Below are positions 37,578-46,281 of a stretch of DNA of 64,000 bases, in pieces (position 1 is the first letter of the stretch; every line of letters starts with the position of its first letter). The DNA comes from Sinobacterium norvegicum. GTDB lineage: Bacteria; Pseudomonadota; Gammaproteobacteria; Pseudomonadales; Sinobacteriaceae. The DNA lies in assembly GCF_923077115.1 (NCBI RefSeq), contig NZ_CAKLPX010000001.1:1674001-1738000 (forward strand). Direction: 5' to 3'. The notes under the pieces are model-generated. The model ran no database searches, was not told where the DNA came from, and worked only from the letters and a program-made list of their open reading frames with translations. The position numbers and the translations under genes were made by a program.

Positions 37578-39071
37578 CTATGATTCAACAACGCTGTCTA
37601 AGCCATCACCCGACAGCGGTGAGATCGATTCATCGATATGATCGGTAACCGAATTAGGCAAGGGTTTTTTCGCCCTCACGCCTAATTCCCGAAAGCGCTC
37701 TGCCTGCCCGACCAAATTGCCTCGACCACTGTATAGGCTTCGCCAGGCATCATCGTAGGTGGCCTGCGCAGTATTGAGTTGCAGGCCAAGCTTCTCCATT
37801 TTTTCAACGAAGACCCGTAACCGGTCATAAACCTTGCCCGCTTGTTCAGCCAGTAATTCCGTACTGCGGTTCTGCTTATCGACCTCCCACAGGCTCGCCA
37901 CTGTCCGCAGAACGGGAAGTAATGTCGTTGGTGTGACGATGGCAATACGCCGTTCATAGGCCTGATTAAACAATTCGGGCTTTGCCTCCAACGCCATCAA
38001 GAATGCCGGTTCAATTGGCATAAACATAAAGACAAAATCCGGGGCGTTGAGGCCTTTAAGCTTCGGGTAATCCTTGTCGCTGAGGCTGTTAATATGATGT
38101 TCAATATTCGCCACATGCGATGACATCGCCTGCTGACGCTGAGCATCATCATCGGCGGAGAAATAACGGCTGTAATCGTTCAACGACACCTTGGAATCGA
38201 TGATAATATGCTTACCGTCCGGCAGGTTGATAATGAAATCTGGGCGACGGTTTTGACTGTCTTGATCCTTAAAATTCGGCTCTCGTTGATACTCTATATC
38301 TCTACGCAAGCCGGCCTGTTGTAGCAGTAGCTCAGCATGCTGTTCGCCAAAATTCCCCTGTAGTTTTTTATCCCCCTTCAAGGCCTTGGTTAGATTCGCC
38401 GCCTCGTCGGTAATCTGTTGGTTAAGTTTGCGTAGATTATCAAGCTCATTTCGCAGCCCCGCCTGCCCTTGGATCTGTTCACCATGGACAGCATCGACAC
38501 GCTTTCTAAAACTATCAAGCTGAGTTTTCAATGGCTCTAACAGCCCCCCCAAACCCTTGAGACTGGCATCATCAAACTGCTTAGACTTATCTTCGAAAAT
38601 TCGTTGCGCCAGCTGATTAAATTCTTGCTTGAGCTGCTGCTTGTTTTCACTCATTAACGTTAATTGCTCACGGTGCTTCATTTCGCTCTGCTCGACAATT
38701 TCCTTTAAGCGAGCACTTTCAACTTGAGAGCGTGCTAAATTATTTTGGCTCTCTTCAGTTTTTCGCTCACTTATCTGTAAGCGCGTCTTCAGTTCCCCGA
38801 GTTGCTCAAGCTGTCCAGTATAACTGCCGAGCTTTTGTCCCTGTACCTGCAGTTTTTCCCACAGTTTCTCAGCCAGCTGTTTGTGATGCTCGGCCTCTGA
38901 AACCGACGACTGTAATTGTTGTTGAGCAATACCATAGTCCTTCTGCAAGGTATTGATTCTCTCATTCAATGCCGACAACAGTGTGCGGCGACTTAACAGC
39001 GGGTAAATCAAAGCACCAATCAACAAGACGCTTAATACCCCAATAATAATAAATAACTGTTGCTGTTCCAT
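37578..39071 (-). CDS. rmuC: DNA recombination protein RmuC
   Basis: A 497-residue protein: an N-terminal membrane anchor (LFIIIGVLSVLLIGALIYPL), a long coiled coil (about residues 30-230) and the RmuC nuclease-like domain (GNFGEQHAELLLQQAGL, then PDFIINLPDGKHIIIDSK). In E. coli RmuC limits inversions at inverted repeats. Full length and intact. Confidence 0.94.
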   Translation of the reverse strand: MEQQQLFIIIGVLSVLLIGALIYPLLSRRTLLSALNERINTLQKDYGIAQQQLQSSVSEAEHHKQLAEKLWEKLQVQGQKLGSYTGQLEQLGELKTRLQISERKTEESQNNLARSQVESARLKEIVEQSEMKHREQLTLMSENKQQLKQEFNQLAQRIFEDKSKQFDDASLKGLGGLLEPLKTQLDSFRKRVDAVHGEQIQGQAGLRNELDNLRKLNQQITDEAANLTKALKGDKKLQGNFGEQHAELLLQQAGLRRDIEYQREPNFKDQDSQNRRPDFIINLPDGKHIIIDSKVSLNDYSRYFSADDDAQRQQAMSSHVANIEHHINSLSDKDYPKLKGLNAPDFVFMFMPIEPAFLMALEAKPELFNQAYERRIAIVTPTTLLPVLRTVASLWEVDKQNRSTELLAEQAGKVYDRLRVFVEKMEKLGLQLNTAQATYDDAWRSLYSGRGNLVGQAERFRELGVRAKKPLPNSVTDHIDESISPLSGDGLDSVVES

Positions 39072-39205
39072 TGCTAACTCCCTGTCGACAAAAGCATGAT
39101 GCCTTTAATCATTGAAACCACAACTAACGACTATATTTATCGCCCCAACCGCCGTCACTAAACGGTTACAACGACATTTGTGTTTTTTTATCAATCGATA
39201 CGCTA

Positions 39206-39211
39206 TATAGT
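39206..39211 (+). promoter_or_regulatory. Candidate -10 element of TonB receptor 2
   Basis: TATAGT within TATATAGTC, about 127 bases before the receptor start codon. The same TATATAGTC string occurs in the promoters of both putative small RNAs downstream (42095-42102 and 42591-42598). No convincing -35 is visible, so an activator may be needed. Confidence 0.5.
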
Positions 39212-39308
39212 CAAAATCATGTCGCATCAAAAAAATAATAGCGACACAAGAGTGGTGGCTTACAATTTTACCCAAAAGCTTGTTCCGTAACTACGGATTA
39301 GTGCATTA

Positions 39309-39323
39309 AAAAATAATAAAAAT
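39309..39323 (+). promoter_or_regulatory. AAN-triplet tract (putative Hfq/Crc-type site) before the TonB receptor 2 start codon
   Basis: Five consecutive A-R-N triplets (AAA AAT AAT AAA AAT) end 14 bases before the ATG at 39338, partly beside the AAGGA ribosome site. A second tract of four triplets lies at 39231-39242, inside the predicted leader. In Pseudomonas, A-rich AAnAAnAA sites at translation starts are bound by Hfq with Crc to block translation. Whether this host has that system cannot be seen here. Confidence 0.5.
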
Positions 39324-39337
39324 ACAGGTATAAGGAT

Positions 39338-41881
39338 ATGGCATTACCCAGCAATTGGTCGGTTCAAAAACGGATATTCGCAATTGCAGCTCTTCCCGCT
39401 GCCATTGCATCGGTGCTTCCAGGGCAAGTCCATGCACAGTCCCCTGAAAATTTAGTCATTGAAGAAATTGTCGTTACCGCAAGAAAGCGAGTCGAAAACA
39501 TTCAGGAAGTCCCCGTTGCTGTCACGGCATTTAGTGCTGAGAAACTCAATGAAGGCGGCATTACTAATATTGCTAACTTTGGCGACCGGGTGCCCAATGT
39601 TGAGCTTGAGAGTGGCAACGGCAGTACCGGTGATGCCAATGTCTATATTCGCGGCGTCGGTCAGCGTGAGACAAAGTCCAACCTCGATAGCGGCGTCGGC
39701 ATCTATATCGACGGCGTTTATATCCCACGAGCATCAGGCGCCCTGTTAGACCTCAATGATGTTGAGAGCGTACAGGTTCTGCGTGGCCCCCAGGGGACCC
39801 TATTCGGTAAAAACACCACCGGTGGCGCGCTGGTAATCAGTACGCAAAAACCGGATGACCAACTCGGCGGTAAAGCCATGGTTCGTGCCGGCAACTATAA
39901 TCGCTTAGACTTTCAGGGCACGGTCAATGCACCACTGTTAGAAGACAAGTTGCTATCACGGCTCACCTACGCCAGCACCAACCGTGACGGCACCACTCAC
40001 AATGTCTATGACGGCCAAGATTATAATGATGAAAGCCGCGAGGCCGTACAGTTACAATTTCGCTGGTTGAACTCCAGCACTGTCACCACCGACTTTAATT
40101 TCAATTACACCAAGACCACGCAAAAATCACGTGGCGGTCCCTGCATCTACAGTGGCGAGGGCAATCCCCCGAGCCAAATCGAGCAATCACTCTTGCTGGT
40201 CAACAATGGCCTAACCACACCAGGCACCAGCCCCGACGGTCAGACTATGAATTTGAAGGCGGCCTGTAAATCCCAGAGTGGTGACAGCCTCGACCAATGG
40301 CAATTTGCCTCCGATGCATCCGGCGACTACAACACCGCCTCCTACGGCGCATCGGCGACTGTCGACTGGGAAATCAGTGACACCCTGTCATTCCGCAGTA
40401 TTACCGCCTACCGCCACCTCGAGGAAAAGTCTCGCGATCAAGAATTAGACTTTACCTCACTGCCAGTGCTGTCCCGTCACAATACCGCGCCCACGACGAA
40501 TAATTATATCAGTCAGGAATTTCAATTTATCGGCAGCTTATTTGACGATAAGGTCGAGTACGTGGCCGGTGCTTTTCTGTTCTCAGAAAAGGGTAAAGAG
40601 AATTACAACAGTAAAACCGGTGCCTCCTTCGGCAGCAACTATATTGAGCTAGACGCACAGGGTGGCTTCGCAGGTAACCCGGCAGCGACTGGCATCCCCG
40701 GTAGCACCCCTAACGCCACCGCCATGCTATTGTTGGATGCTGAGACACGGGTTGAAACAGAACACCTTGGCGGCGCACTTTTCAGTCAGGCAGACTGGTC
40801 AATATCAGAGCAGTGGACATTGACAGCTGGGCTTCGGTATACCTACGAAAAACGTAAACTGTCTCAGGTAAAATCTTCGCCGAATATCGATGACTTAGCA
40901 GTTTTACCGTTCTCCGTCGTCGATACCAGTGACTACAACAGCTCGCCGCTGACCAACACTATTTATGTCGACCAATCGGGCCGCGGCTTTGTCACCGAAG
41001 GCTATGGCTTCGGCACCGACCCCATCTATGCCGAAGATCAGGTGACGAATGACGCCTGGACGCCGATGGCCAGTATTCAATACGCCTTCAATGACTCACT
41101 GACTGATATGTTCGGCCTCGACGCCGCCAACACCTATCTTACGCTCAGCAAAGGGTTTCGGGCCGGCGGTTTAAACGACGGTTTAAACAACGACTTACAG
41201 TCATTTGATCCTGAAACAGTGATTAATACCGAATGGGGCTTGAAGGTCGATGCCCTCGATCGCCGTCTGCGTGCCAATATTGCCGTCTTTAGTATGTCCT
41301 ACGAGGATATTCAGATGACCAGTATTCGCACTGGAGGCAGCGGCCGCCCCGCCCCCGTCACCGTGAATGCCGCCGAGGCAACCATGCAGGGTGTAGAGCT
41401 AGAAATCACAGCCATTCCATTCGATAACTTCGAGGTGGGCTACTCGGGCGCCCTCCTCAGTGGTGAATATGATGATTTCATGGATGTCGATGGCCAGGGC
41501 AATGTGATCGACCGCTCTGACGAAGACATGGTACGCGCGCCAGAATACAATCACTTCCTCAGCATGCAGTACTTCCTGCACACCTCGATAGGCACCATTG
41601 TGCCGCGAGCCGAGGTGCAGTTTAAGGGCGAGACTGACTACCACTTAACAGCCGAGGGCGCCGCCAGCGGTGACTGGGTGTCAGATACGGCAACGGTCTA
41701 CAACGCTCGCCTCACTTGGACATCGACCAACGAGGAGTGGGAAGCCTCACTGTTTGGCCGCAACTTGGGTAATGAGTACTATATTACCGGCGGTACCGAC
41801 GTGACCAATTTGCTCAACCTTGGCAACCTCACCTACGGCGACCCACGCACCTACGGTGGCGAGGTTCACTTTAGCTTTTAG
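39338..41881 (+). CDS. TonB-dependent outer-membrane receptor 2
   Basis: An 847-residue receptor. A signal peptide ends near VHA (31-33), followed by the TonB box IEEIVVTARK (41-50), a plug with VQVLRGPQGTLFGKNTTGG, and a barrel ending in GGEVHFSF. It belongs to the same broad group as the receptor at 6175 but is clearly a different subtype. The substrate is unknown. It is followed by a terminator at 41916 and two putative small RNAs. The leader holds A-rich motifs that may be post-transcriptional control sites. Confidence 0.93.
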   Translation: MALPSNWSVQKRIFAIAALPAAIASVLPGQVHAQSPENLVIEEIVVTARKRVENIQEVPVAVTAFSAEKLNEGGITNIANFGDRVPNVELESGNGSTGDANVYIRGVGQRETKSNLDSGVGIYIDGVYIPRASGALLDLNDVESVQVLRGPQGTLFGKNTTGGALVISTQKPDDQLGGKAMVRAGNYNRLDFQGTVNAPLLEDKLLSRLTYASTNRDGTTHNVYDGQDYNDESREAVQLQFRWLNSSTVTTDFNFNYTKTTQKSRGGPCIYSGEGNPPSQIEQSLLLVNNGLTTPGTSPDGQTMNLKAACKSQSGDSLDQWQFASDASGDYNTASYGASATVDWEISDTLSFRSITAYRHLEEKSRDQELDFTSLPVLSRHNTAPTTNNYISQEFQFIGSLFDDKVEYVAGAFLFSEKGKENYNSKTGASFGSNYIELDAQGGFAGNPAATGIPGSTPNATAMLLLDAETRVETEHLGGALFSQADWSISEQWTLTAGLRYTYEKRKLSQVKSSPNIDDLAVLPFSVVDTSDYNSSPLTNTIYVDQSGRGFVTEGYGFGTDPIYAEDQVTNDAWTPMASIQYAFNDSLTDMFGLDAANTYLTLSKGFRAGGLNDGLNNDLQSFDPETVINTEWGLKVDALDRRLRANIAVFSMSYEDIQMTSIRTGGSGRPAPVTVNAAEATMQGVELEITAIPFDNFEVGYSGALLSGEYDDFMDVDGQGNVIDRSDEDMVRAPEYNHFLSMQYFLHTSIGTIVPRAEVQFKGETDYHLTAEGAASGDWVSDTATVYNARLTWTSTNEEWEASLFGRNLGNEYYITGGTDVTNLLNLGNLTYGDPRTYGGEVHFSF

Positions 41882-41915
41882 GGCCTCAAAAGGCCGGTAA
41901 TCAGCCCCTCAAACA

Positions 41916-41939
41916 TCCCTGCCTCGGCGGGGATTTTTT
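41916..41939 (+). terminator. Intrinsic terminator of TonB receptor 2
   Basis: TCCCTGCC pairs with GGCGGGGA (one G-T pair) around a short loop, followed by TTTTTT. Confidence 0.85.
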
Positions 41940-42081
41940 ATGATTGACCGCTAAATTTGGCAAAACCAAACGTTACCTTGTCACCATTATCTGCACAAAC
42001 TGGTCAAAATAGCGCCAAAGGTAACAGTTTTTTTGACAGACTGATTAATTAGCAGAAAGTTCACTAATTACCTTTGCAATC

Positions 42082-42112
42082 GAAAAAAAGCGTTATATAG
42101 TCGATCGCAAGT
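42082..42112 (+). promoter_or_regulatory. Promoter of small RNA A
   Basis: A 31-base block identical to one in copy B. The -10 is TATAGT (42096-42101). Seventeen bases upstream is TTTGCA, a weak -35. The extended TTATATAGTC and the conserved block at 41969 suggest an activated promoter. The start point would be near 42108. Confidence 0.6.
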
Positions 42113-42318
42113 CACCTAAGTAATTATACCTACGACATAAAAATAATAAGCCTACTAACAATAATAATAAGGCAAGACTAGGTAAAAGACTGAGGTTGGT
42201 GGCTCTGAGAGGCACCCTAGCTGGCAACTTAATTACCCACAGAAGGTAATGTGTTAGCAAAGGTAAACTAGGTAAAATAACAATAATAAATATTGCCTAG
42301 CCTCTCTATCGTTTTTTT
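42108..42318 (+). ncRNA. Putative small RNA A with Hfq-type AAN tracts
   Basis: Predicted RNA of about 210 nt from the TATAGT promoter to the T-run at 42312-42318. It carries three AAN tracts: four triplets at 42139-42150, five at 42157-42171, and five at 42276-42290. A domain is closed by GAGAGGC (42207-42213) and GCCTCTC (42300-42306); inside, ATTACC/GGTAAT form a hairpin. Conservation with copy B of promoter, tracts and stem, but not of the loops, supports an RNA product. By analogy with CrcZ/CrcY of Pseudomonas it may titrate Hfq; this is inference. It matches no RNA family I can name. Confidence 0.6.
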
Positions 42319-42577
42319 CTCACAATAGAATAACTCCACGTACGACCTTCTCTAACGCATTCAATGACTGCGATCTCCGCATTACGGCGCCATCTAGTCG
42401 TGCTATCAGCTTATAACACATATCAGCTAAACCGTTAGTTAGGCAGCACACCAATACGCGAAAACGTTACCTTGTCACCTTGCAGCCAGTCTGCTGATGA
42501 TAATAATCTACTAAAAGTAACAGCTTTCAGCACGGTCAACATAGATTGTAAAAAGTTCCACAATTAACTATGCAGCA

Positions 42578-42608
42578 GAAAAAAAGCGTTATATAGTCGA
42601 TCGCAAGT
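42578..42608 (+). promoter_or_regulatory. Promoter of small RNA B
   Basis: Identical to the 31-base block of copy A; TATAGT at 42592-42597. The hexamer 17 bases upstream is TATGCA, weaker than in A, so the two may differ in basal strength. Confidence 0.6.
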
Positions 42609-42809
42609 TGCATAAGTATTTATACCTACAAAATAAAAATAACAAGCTCAACAATAACAATAATAAGAGCGAGTAAGGATAAGTCACTGACATATGCAAC
42701 CTTGAGAGGCACCTTGGCCAATCACTAAATTATCCAAAGAGATAATGTGTTAACCAAGGTAAGCAGGTGCAAATAATAATAAAAATTACTTGGCCTCTCT
42801 ACCGTTTTT
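42604..42809 (+). ncRNA. Putative small RNA B with Hfq-type AAN tracts
   Basis: Predicted RNA of about 206 nt, ending at a T-run (42805-42809). It carries five AAN triplets at 42632-42646, six at 42650-42667 and five at 42772-42786. The closing stem is GAGAGGC (42704-42710) with GCCTCTC (42793-42799). Inside, CCTTGG/CCAAGG and ATTATC/GATAAT form a long hairpin; copy A has ATTACC/GGTAAT at the same place, a compensatory change (T-A to C-G) that supports the fold. It is the twin of small RNA A; the role as an Hfq decoy is inferred. Confidence 0.6.
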
Positions 42810-42857
42810 ACTCCACCAGTTCGACTTCGTGCACACCTTCTCTGGCATTAATGAATA

Positions 42858-43072
42858 CATTACTGGCTGACACCACGAACAAAATGAAAAACGTCTTAAT
42901 ATCAGCATCAGTCAGCCGATACTCCTTATCGGCCTGAGGGGTCACCTCATCACTACTCCCTCCATATCGAAGTAGTTAGTTCACAAGCCACCTTAGCGAC
43001 TAATCATAATCGAATAGTATCGGCAGATACGGTGTAAGATATGCCGAAGTAAGTCACAGCTCTATTGGTCCG
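42858..43072. other. Gene-free stretch between small RNA B and the RND pump operon
   Basis: No credible frame. It holds one perfect hairpin, GCCGATA-ctcct-TATCGGC (42915-42933), without a T-run, and nothing else recognised before the terminator of the RND operon. Confidence 0.6.
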
Positions 43073-43118
43073 CCACAAAAAAACCGCCAAGGCAGCAAGC
43101 CAGGGCGGTTTTTTGTGG
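43073..43118 (-). terminator. Intrinsic terminator of the RND pump operon
   Basis: Long arms CCACAAAAAAACCGCC and GGCGGTTTTTTGTGG, separated by 15 bases, form a strong stem with a T-run on the minus strand just after the pump stop codon. Confidence 0.9.
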
Positions 43119-43131
43119 GCGGCAACGGCGT

Positions 43132-46100
43132 TTAATCCGCCGGCGACGGAGGCAGGATGCCCACCTTGCGTTTTGCCGCCTGACGTAGCTTTTCAATAAT
43201 CACGTAGTAGACGGGCACCAGTAGGGTACCGGCAATACCGGCCATCAACATGCCACCAAACACCGAGAGACCCAACGATTGCCGACTGGCCGCACCGGCA
43301 CCCGTGGCGACAATCAGCGGCGCAACACCGAGGACAAATGAGAAGACCGTCATCAGTACTGCCCTGAAACGCAGCCTTGCTGCTGTCACCGCCGCCTCGA
43401 TAATACTCAACCCTTCATTATCGTGTTGCTCTTTGGCAAATTCAACAATCAGTATCGCGTTCTTTGTCGCCAAGCCGATCAGCAATATCAAGCCTATCTG
43501 GGTATAGAGATTGATATCACCGTTGGCAATAAATACCGCTGCCAAGGCACCCAATATGGCCACTGGCACAGCCAGAATAACCGAGAACGGAATCGACCAA
43601 CTTTCGTATTGGGCCACCAGGAACAGATAGACAAAGACTATCGCCAAGGCGAATAGGATAGGGGCTAGATTGCCCGCCTCGTTTTCCTGGTATGTCATCC
43701 CCGTCCATTCGAAACTATAACCCGCCGGCAAATGCTCCCGTGCGACTTTCTCCATCGCGGCAACAGCCTGCCCCGAGCTATAGCCCGGCGCCGCATTACC
43801 GTTAATGGTGGCGCTATTATATTGATTATAGCGGTCGAGTATCTGCGCCCCTAGAATAGGCGAGGTCGATAACATGGTACCCAGCGGCACCATATCGCCA
43901 TCCTTGTTACGCACATAGAACCGATCGATATCCGAAGCCTCGCCCCTGAACTGCTGATCGGCCTGTATTTTTACCTGATAAACCTTGCCGTAATTGTTGT
44001 AATCGTTCACATAACTAGAGCCTAACTGCCCCTGCAGCGTTCCGAAGATATCACTCAGCGGTACGCCTTGGTTCTTCGCCTTTAAACGATCTATATCAAC
44101 AAATAACTGCGGTACATCGGCACGAAAAATACTAAAAGCGGCACCGATTTCTGGTGCCTGGTTGGCCGCCATAATCAAACCACGCATGGTAGAGGCGACC
44201 TCTGGTGCGGGCCGTCCCATGGTGTCTTGTAGAACAAATTCAAAACCACCGGTTGCCCCTAACCCTGGCACCGCCGGTACTTCAAAGGCCATAACATTCG
44301 CCTTGGGGTATGCCCAAGCCTGTCTCCGCACCTGCTGCACAATGGCTGTCTGGTGTAACTCGGGGGTTTGTCGGTCCGCCCAGTTATCTAACACCACAAT
44401 AATAAAGGCACCGTTAGGAGTTACCGCACCGTTAAGCATACTGAAACCAGGCACCGCCAAGACATTATCGACACCGTCGATGGTCTGTATCATTTCCGTC
44501 AGCTCTTCAACAACCAACTCGGTTCTAGGAAAAGCCGAGGCATCAGGCAACTGCACATCCATCATAAAATAGCCTTGATCCTCCGTCGGTATAAAACCGC
44601 TGGGCATCTTGGCAAAGCCCAAGGCAATAACGCCAAACAGCAACACCACAGACACCGCAACCATTAACAATCGTCGAACAAGAAAGCGAACCCAGCGTGT
44701 ATAGCCCGAGGTTAAACGATCAAAACCTCGGTTGAAGGCTTTCAATACACCGGGGATCTTAGGCTTATTTTTTGAGAGTATTTGACTACAAAGCGCCGGG
44801 CTCAACGTCAGAGCATTCACCGATGAAATCAACACAGCCACCGACAGCGTCATCGCAAACTGCTCGTACATTTGACCGGTGATACCAGGCATTAAGGTCA
44901 CCGGCACAAAGACCGCTAACAGCACCAAGGTTGTCGCCACAATAGGGCCGCTGACCTGCTGCATGGCTTTGATTGCTGCAGCTTTGGGCTCCAGCCCCTC
45001 GTCGTCCATTAAACGCTGTACGTTCTCAATAACCACGATCGCGTCATCCACCACCACGCCGATGGCCAGCACCAGCGCAAATAGCGTAATGGTATTGATC
45101 GACATGCCCATGGCCAACATAAAGGCATAGGTGCCGATCAGCGATACCGGAATAGCAATGGCAGGAATCAGCGTCGAGCGCCAGTCCTGCAGAAAGACGT
45201 AAACAACCAAGATGACCAACAGCACGGCAATGATCAGAGTTTCAATAACCTCGTCCATCGAGACAGTAATAAATTCAGTACTATCGTAGAGAATGTCGTA
45301 AGAGACCCCCTGTGGAAACGCCTTAGAAATCTCCGCCATCTCTTGATGAATACTCTGCGCCAAACCAACAGCGTTAGCATCGGGCTGCTGATAAATAGCC
45401 AGCTGCACCGATGGCTGATTATTAACCGTGCCGTAGGCACCGTAGGAGTTCGAGCCCTGCTCAATACGAGCAATATCACGCAGATAAACCACGCCACCAC
45501 TGTCATCGGCACGAATCACAATAGAGCCAAAGTCCTCTTCAGACTTTAACCGCCCCTGCGCCTGAAGAGTGTATTCAAACTGCTGCGTTGCCAATGAGGG
45601 CGATGCCCCGACTTGACCAACAGCAACCTGAACGTTTTGCTCATTAATGGCCGCCTGCACATCCTGCAACGTCAGTTTAAGGCTGGTCATCTCATCAGGA
45701 TGCAGCCATATACGCATTGAGTACTCTTGCTCACCCAGTATCTTGGCATCACTGACACCGTTTAAACGGGCTAGACGGTCACGAATATTAATTGCCGTAT
45801 AGTTCGACAAGAACAATCCGTCAAACGAATCATCCGGGGAGGCTACACTGACTAATAGCAACATGCTGGTTGAGCGCTTCTCAACCGCCACCCCCAATCG
45901 CTTAACCTCTTCCGGCAGCTTTGGCATCGCCTGAGTCACACGGTTTTGCACCCGCACCTGCGCCATATCGGCATCGGTGCCGAGTTCAAAGGTCACCGTC
46001 AGGACATAGGATCCGTCGCCAGCAGACTTCGACGACATATAAATCATACCCTCGACCCCGTTGACCTTTGCCTCTAACGGTGTCGCTAATGCGTCTCGCA

Positions 46101-46272
46101 CCACATCGGCACTTGCACCGGGGTAATTAGCCACCACCTGCACTGTCGGTGGGGTGATTTGCGGAAACTGTGCAACGGGTAAGATTTGATAACTGAGTAA
46201 TCCTGCCAGGGTAATAATGACAGAGATAACATAGGCAAACTTCGGTCGGTTAATAAAAAACTGACTAATCAT
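43132..46272 (-). CDS. RND multidrug efflux pump, inner-membrane transporter (HAE-1, AcrB/MexB-like)
   Basis: A 1046-residue proton-driven pump. Twelve membrane segments are arranged as 1+5 and 1+5 around two large periplasmic loops. The TM4 proton-relay Asp pair is in [14 protein letters not shown]. The opening [17 protein letters not shown] and the length fit AcrB-like pumps. It is the second gene of an operon with the membrane-fusion gene, which starts nine bases upstream. No TolC-type outer-membrane partner or local repressor gene is present, so a shared TolC elsewhere is likely. Substrates are unknown. Confidence 0.95.
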   Translation of the reverse strand: MISQFFINRPKFAYVISVIITLAGLLSYQILPVAQFPQITPPTVQVVANYPGASADVVRDALATPLEAKVNGVEGMIYMSSKSAGDGSYVLTVTFELGTDADMAQVRVQNRVTQAMPKLPEEVKRLGVAVEKRSTSMLLLVSVASPDDSFDGLFLSNYTAINIRDRLARLNGVSDAKILGEQEYSMRIWLHPDEMTSLKLTLQDVQAAINEQNVQVAVGQVGASPSLATQQFEYTLQAQGRLKSEEDFGSIVIRADDSGGVVYLRDIARIEQGSNSYGAYGTVNNQPSVQLAIYQQPDANAVGLAQSIHQEMAEISKAFPQGVSYDILYDSTEFITVSMDEVIETLIIAVLLVILVVYVFLQDWRSTLIPAIAIPVSLIGTYAFMLAMGMSINTITLFALVLAIGVVVDDAIVVIENVQRLMDDEGLEPKAAAIKAMQQVSGPIVATTLVLLAVFVPVTLMPGITGQMYEQFAMTLSVAVLISSVNALTLSPALCSQILSKNKPKIPGVLKAFNRGFDRLTSGYTRWVRFLVRRLLMVAVSVVLLFGVIALGFAKMPSGFIPTEDQGYFMMDVQLPDASAFPRTELVVEELTEMIQTIDGVDNVLAVPGFSMLNGAVTPNGAFIIVVLDNWADRQTPELHQTAIVQQVRRQAWAYPKANVMAFEVPAVPGLGATGGFEFVLQDTMGRPAPEVASTMRGLIMAANQAPEIGAAFSIFRADVPQLFVDIDRLKAKNQGVPLSDIFGTLQGQLGSSYVNDYNNYGKVYQVKIQADQQFRGEASDIDRFYVRNKDGDMVPLGTMLSTSPILGAQILDRYNQYNSATINGNAAPGYSSGQAVAAMEKVAREHLPAGYSFEWTGMTYQENEAGNLAPILFALAIVFVYLFLVAQYESWSIPFSVILAVPVAILGALAAVFIANGDINLYTQIGLILLIGLATKNAILIVEFAKEQHDNEGLSIIEAAVTAARLRFRAVLMTVFSFVLGVAPLIVATGAGAASRQSLGLSVFGGMLMAGIAGTLLVPVYYVIIEKLRQAAKRKVGILPPSPAD

Positions 46273-46281
46273 AATCGTCTC

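Larger units (their letters stand above)
41964..42367 (+). repeat. Direct repeat unit A, carrying small RNA A
   Basis: First of two diverged copies of a unit of about 400 bp; the second starts about 495 bp later. Shared parts in order: AACGTTACCTTGTCACC (41969-41985), a variable spacer with GTAACAG, an identical 31-base block with TATAGT (42082-42112), the AAN-rich segment, the GAGAGGC...GCCTCTC domain, a T-run, and ACCTTCTCT downstream. Identity is high only at these functional-looking blocks, so the copies are old and under selection, not a recent duplication. No reading frame of useful size is present. Confidence 0.85.
42456..42857 (+). repeat. Direct repeat unit B, carrying small RNA B
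   Basis: The second diverged copy, in the same orientation as unit A. AACGTTACCTTGTCACC recurs at 42463-42479 and the 31-base promoter block at 42578-42608. Between the copies (42368-42455) no feature stands out. The downstream ACCTTCTCT block also recurs. Confidence 0.85.

Noticed and set aside
42488-42510. Fur-box-like GATGATAATAATC before small RNA B, suggesting PrrF-type iron-regulated twin RNAs
   Set aside because: The match to the Fur consensus is partial and there is no counterpart in copy A, so it is more likely chance AT-rich sequence.
41964-42857. Repeat pair as a MITE or insertion-sequence remnant
   Set aside because: No terminal inverted repeats, no target duplication and no transposase remnants; conservation is limited to promoter, A-rich tracts, stem and T-run, which fits RNA genes better.
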